The position numbers and the translations under genes were made by a program. The notes beneath the pieces were generated by a model. That model saw only the letters and a list, made by a program, of their open reading frames with translations. It was not told where the DNA came from and made no database searches. From assembly GCF_965283645.1 (NCBI RefSeq), contig NZ_CBDIPG010000001.1, forward strand, positions 1,426,001 to 1,490,000: a DNA stretch of 64,000 bases, written 5' to 3'. This DNA is from Kordia sp965283645. GTDB lineage: Bacteria; Bacteroidota; Bacteroidia; Flavobacteriales; Flavobacteriaceae. Positions 62,730-64,000 of the stretch are shown in pieces. Position 1 is the stretch's first letter. The number at the start of each line of letters is the position of its first letter.

Positions 62730-62920
62730 ACTAAAAAAACTAAATAATGTTTCTTTACCCTAAGTTACGCATCGGCAATTCTTTTATAATTGCAAATTTA
62801 TTTAAGATAGATCGTTAACTCACATTTACCTCATCATTATATGGTAGTTGATGAATGGTAAAAATGTCCTTTTATTAAACTCATCAATCTTTTATCAAAT
62901 TACCAACACGCAGTTAGGGC

Positions 62921-64000
62921 TTAATATCCAGCATTTTGTTGTGTATCCGGACAGGCATTGATTTGATTTTGCGGAATCGGAAATACCAATTCATTCGCAT
63001 CAAAGGAGAAACCTTCTATTGTAAGCTGTCTTCTTTTAAAATCGTGCAAATATTGTCCTTCAAAAGCTAATTCAGAAACTCTTTCGTTGAATACATTTGT
63101 AATTGTAGCAGTTATACTGGACAATCCTACTCTGGTTCGTACAGCATCTAAATCTTGTTGTGGCGTTGCGCCAACAGAAGTTCCAAGTTCTAGGTTTGCT
63201 TCTGCTCTTGTGAGTAGTAATTCTGGCAAACGAACCATTTGAACATTTCCAAATTGATTGTACCATTTAGTGGTATAGTTTCCAATAATCATGGCTATAT
63301 TCGGGTTTGCATTTACGCCTCTGTTTTGAGAGGTTAGAAAGCTGGCAAATCCTGCAGTTATTCTTACATCACCTCTACCACCTTGCGTACTTGGTGCCCA
63401 AAAAGTGTTCATTCCGTTAGCTCCATCAATTTCAGAAACTTGTACTGAAAAGATATCTTCAGACGTGTTTGCATCTTGCGCAAAAGCAAATCGGTAAGTA
63501 GGAACCATACTTGCTCCGGAATCATTTATGGCTTCGTTAGCGGCATCTCGTGCTCCCGCAAAGTTTCCCATTTGTAAATGAACTCTTGCCAGGACAGCAT
63601 TTACCGTCGCTTTGTTTGCATATATTCCATTACTGGATGGAACTAATGCACTAGCCGCGATTAAATCTGCTAAAATTCTGTCATATACTTGTTCTACCGT
63701 ACTTCTTGTGTTACAGTTAGATGAAATATCTCCTCCATTAAAAGGACTTGCTTCCGTTTTTAATACAATTCCTGGATTTGAACTCGCATTTCCATCACTG
63801 TATGGTTTTGCAAATAGTTTTACCAATTCAAAATGAATTAACGCTCTTGCAAAAAGTGCTTCACCTTCTACTCTATCTTGTGCTGCATCATTTACAACAT
63901 CAATGGCTTCTAATACTAAATTTGCTCTGTTAATGGTACTGTAACCAACATTAAATATGTTATTGACTCTACTATTTGTTGTTAGTATTTGCTTGTCTAC
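62921..64000 (-). CDS. RagB/SusD nutrient-uptake outer-membrane lipoprotein (5' part outside)
   Basis: The frame stays open to the window edge, so the apparent start near 63826 (a TTG in the middle of ...HFELVKLF) is not real. The 359 visible residues include VEGEALFARALIHFELVKLF and the segment LLTRAEANLELG, and end in the SusD-typical FPIPQNQINACPDTQQNAGY. SusD proteins form the lid of SusC-type TonB-dependent transporters and bind glycans or peptides at the outer surface. The SusC partner should lie just upstream, outside the window. Confidence 0.93.
   Translation of the reverse strand, partial: VDKQILTTNSRVNNIFNVGYSTINRANLVLEAIDVVNDAAQDRVEGEALFARALIHFELVKLFAKPYSDGNASSNPGIVLKTEASPFNGGDISSNCNTRSTVEQVYDRILADLIAASALVPSSNGIYANKATVNAVLARVHLQMGNFAGARDAANEAINDSGASMVPTYRFAFAQDANTSEDIFSVQVSEIDGANGMNTFWAPSTQGGRGDVRITAGFASFLTSQNRGVNANPNIAMIIGNYTTKWYNQFGNVQMVRLPELLLTRAEANLELGTSVGATPQQDLDAVRTRVGLSSITATITNVFNERVSELAFEGQYLHDFKRRQLTIEGFSFDANELVFPIPQNQINACPDTQQNAGY

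Noticed and set aside
63612..63933. Open frames of 61-74 codons on the plus strand near the window end
   Set aside because: They are antisense shadows of the SusD gene.

Overview
The window is AT-rich chromosomal DNA from a member of the Bacteroidota, almost certainly a marine-type Flavobacteriaceae. The evidence is a type IX secretion gene (porQ), a SusD-type outer-membrane lipoprotein, promoters of the Bacteroidota form TAnnTTTG (seen before rnpB, pyrR, merC, fur-like and the rRNA operon), a gamma/tau subunit lacking the usual Cys cluster, and several small GG-leader peptides. The style resembles Kordia, but no genus can be proven from sequence alone.

Layout. 0-6 kb: an unknown secreted helical protein, YebC, an orphan Cys-rich GG-leader peptide, three tandem ~95-bp hairpin repeats next to the RNase P RNA gene, dnaX and miaE. 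6-12.7 kb: a TlpA-type thioredoxin lipoprotein, a possibly frameshifted small gene, a beta-barrel protein, and a compact pdxH-sixA-ppk1-ppx block (polyphosphate metabolism). 12.8-16 kb: a tandem array of lanthipeptide-like precursor cassettes (three intact, one decayed), each followed by its own terminator and lying directly downstream of a TPR/AraC-type membrane regulator, with no modification enzyme nearby. 16-26.5 kb: housekeeping genes (rnz, pyrB, pyrR, rpsA, cmk, porQ, a BON-LysM protein) and an ECF sigma factor paired with a 767-residue membrane-anchored putative anti-sigma factor. 26.7-28.4 kb: a two-gene unit of a candidate RiPP precursor and an FxsB-like radical SAM/SPASM enzyme, separated by two strong inverted repeats; this is the best candidate for an undescribed system. 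28.4-34 kb: lon, then an ECF sigma / anti-sigma / DUF4097-like / GIN-domain operon. 34-40 kb: scars of an insertion sequence, an rRNA-methyltransferase-like gene, an M28 peptidase, an XRE regulator behind a duplicated promoter, a REP-associated transposase (RAYT) flanked by matching hairpins, and an HU-like protein. 40-48.6 kb: a methyltransferase plus ZIP transporter, a divergent merC/Fur-family pair sharing palindromic operators, a second TlpA protein, an amine/amino-acid oxidase, and umuC-umuD. 48.7-54.8 kb: a large zinc metalloprotease and a decayed IS3-type element carrying a nested IS66-type element. 54.8-60.3 kb: a full rRNA operon on the minus strand (16S-tRNA-Ile-tRNA-Ala-23S-5S) with three tandem promoters and two boxA-like sites. 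60.5-64 kb: a DUF4294 protein, an M42 peptidase and the C-terminal part of a SusD protein cut by the window edge.

Themes. The window carries three separate families of small GG-leader peptides. Only the radical SAM one has a modifying enzyme beside it, so the lanthipeptide-like array and the Cys-rich orphan would have to be matured or exported by enzymes encoded elsewhere. Two ECF sigma/anti-sigma pairs suggest envelope signalling. The ZIP, MerC and Fur genes look like a zinc (or other metal) homeostasis neighbourhood.
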